From contig CM060064.1 of assembly GCA_030533445.1 (NCBI GenBank), positions 3,906,916 through 3,970,915 on the forward strand: a stretch of 64,000 nt of DNA, written 5' to 3'. Shown in pieces: positions 62,436 through 64,000 of this stretch (its first letter is position 1; each line of letters opens with the position of its first letter). A program made the position numbers and the translations under genes. The notes under the pieces were generated by a model, which was not told the DNA's origin, did no database searches, and saw only the letters and a program-made list of their open reading frames with translations. This DNA comes from Cyprinodon diabolis. Its lineage: Eukaryota; Chordata; Actinopteri; Cyprinodontiformes; Cyprinodontidae.

Positions 62436-64000
62436 GTAAGACGCGTCTGTGAAGCAGAAATTAAAGTGATTATTATTATGATGAAGCTGCATCATCGGTT
62501 TGGGTAACAACCTCTCAGAATTAGCTTTAGCTGGGAGACCTGATGGGTTCATGAAGCCTGATGGAAATCTTTTGAACTTTAAAAAAATCAAAGTGTCCTG
62601 ATGGATCATTACTCTCCTTTCTTTTTTAGCTGCTCAGTTCAGCAGTTGTTTTAATTAGCTGTCAGGGTTTCCTGTCTCAGATGATATTTGTTCCCAGAAA
62701 GCATGCAGACAGTTTCCCTCTACTCCATACGTGCATAGACTCAATGGAAATAACTGCATTATTTTGGTGTTTTTCATGGACACCATAGATTATGGCAGGA
62801 AAGCATCAATTGTTGTGTAGGGTAGGTGGGGTGTGAGCTGAGCCCAGGCGAGCACTCACTGAGGGGCCTGTCAGTAGGGCGTTGAACTTTATTCATAATG
62901 AGTCCAGAACTTATTTCCAATGACTGCCTAACTTATGCATAATGTACAGCAGGGTAATGCCCATGAAATGATGCACAAACATCATTTTTATGGTCATTAC
63001 GCTGCATGAATTAAAGCTGCTCCCCTCAGGTGCAGCGGAGCAGGGATGCACCCAGAGGCACCCGGTCTGCATAAAAAGATGTCTTTAATCGCGATATTAA
63101 TGCCCAAATAAAACGAATAAATAAAAAGAACTTTTGCAGTGGCAGCAGATTCAGCATCATTTCTTCTAGGGAGTGTGTCGGTGGTGGGCGTGAACGCAGA
63201 GAGGATCCATCACCCTCACCTTCTGGCTCACCCTGTGATGGGGATGAAGTCTGGAGGAGAACTGACGGTTTCCTCCTGTGAACCACCTTTATACCAAAAC
63301 GCTGCCAATACGCCATTATACAGTAGCTGGAAGCTAGAAACACGTTCAGCGCTCGTCTGGAACACGTCAGATACGCTGATATGCTTGGAGAGAAGTTATG
63401 CAGAAGTTACTCAGAGATTTAGGATAAGCTAGACGCCACGACTGGCACTCCTGGAACTTTTGGTCCACTTATGGCATATGCTGGCACACATCGGGAAATT
63501 TTGAACATTACTTTAAAATTTCCTGATGTGTTCCAGTGTGTTTCATTGTGCTCATAAATTACACAAACCGTACCCAAACCTATCCAACGTATGTCAGCGT
63601 TTGTGCCAGATTTTTCATAGGTCAGGCATACGCTGGTCTAAATCATTGAGGTCTGATAGGAGCTTGAGTTAGAGACTCTTTAGTGTTTGTTTAAATATCT
63701 GAAAGAACAAGTTAATTTAAACCAAACAAGACAGTCTTATGCTGTGTCAAAGTGTCAGATTTAAATTCAAAGTCGAGAGGTCCAGTCTGAGCACTGGGAG
63801 CGGCGCATCCGAAGTGTTCAACGCTGGAGTTCCCAAAATTGAGTTTTTGCTGCTGGACGCCGGCGAGTCAACCAGTCAGAAAGCTGATCCTGGAGTTTTT
63901 TGGGGGAGACCGACACTGCCTGCAAGGTGTTATTGCTTCTGCATATGAAAAATAAATAAATATCAAGGAAGTTAAACTCCGAAGGTTAAAAAAAACAAAC
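62436..64000. other. sacm1l last visible intron, no exon found
   Basis: I searched by eye for the conserved C-terminal exon (second membrane helix, KEKID-type tail) and found none. A good acceptor (CTTTCTTTTTTAG) ends at about 62630. No complete mobile element was recognised. 63040-63430 has long frames on both strands without recognisable similarity. Confidence 0.5.

Noticed and set aside
63026..63432. Overlapping ORFs on both strands near the right end, considered as the sacm1l last exon
   Set aside because: Neither encodes the expected second membrane helix or the KEKID-type tail and phases do not fit.
1..64000. CRISPR arrays, operons or phage genes
   Set aside because: The window is vertebrate nuclear DNA with spliced genes; the repeats are transposons and microsatellites.

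Overview
This window is nuclear DNA of a ray-finned (teleost) fish, probably a percomorph. The evidence is two conserved vertebrate genes with canonical GT-AG introns plus a typical teleost repeat load: Tc1 elements, RNase-H LINEs, L2, RTE-like LINEs, L1/Tx1, Penelope-like elements, hAT, Harbinger, Kolobok-like and ISL2EU-like MITEs, and tRNA-type SINEs. No species can be named from the sequence alone.

Two genes are resolved exon by exon. Fibrillarin (fbl) is on the minus strand, 23657 down to 14102, with nine coding exons summing to 936 nt (311 aa plus stop, in frame throughout). The phosphoinositide phosphatase Sac1 (sacm1l) is on the plus strand from 38065; nineteen coding exons are visible to 62435 (540 complete codons), and the last coding exon(s) lie beyond the right edge. 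The two genes are divergent. A third transcription unit is suggested by a CpG-rich block at about 11.4-12.9 kb with a minus-strand first-exon candidate whose donor is at 12084. By synteny with the human FBL-DYRK1B pair it may be dyrk1b, but no coding exon of it was found.

Layout: 1-11.4 kb is gene-free (possibly a long first intron of the minus-strand unit) with MITEs, an RTE fragment and a SINE. 11.4-12.9 kb is the CpG block. 14.1-23.7 kb is fbl. 23.7-38.0 kb, between the divergent promoters, is almost entirely transposons: four adjacent same-strand copies of an I/Nimb-type LINE with RNase H (25.4-38.0 kb), broken by a decayed Tc1 that itself holds an L2 and an RTE fragment, by a young Tc1 with an uninterrupted transposase and identical 202-bp inverted repeats, by a SINE with a 12-bp target duplication, and by a solo LTR. 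38.0-64.0 kb is sacm1l, whose large introns hold further elements.

The two genes share no pathway: fibrillarin is the nucleolar box C/D 2'-O-methyltransferase and Sac1 an ER/Golgi PI4P phosphatase. The most notable architecture is that each promoter has the 3' end of an RNase-H-LINE-type element, pointing in the gene's own direction, within about 70-110 bp of the start codon. A near-identical inverted pair of Tx1/L1 fragments brackets the transposon block, and every retroelement I could orient in sacm1l introns is antisense to the gene. I saw no CRISPR array, operon, phage or clear tRNA/rRNA gene.
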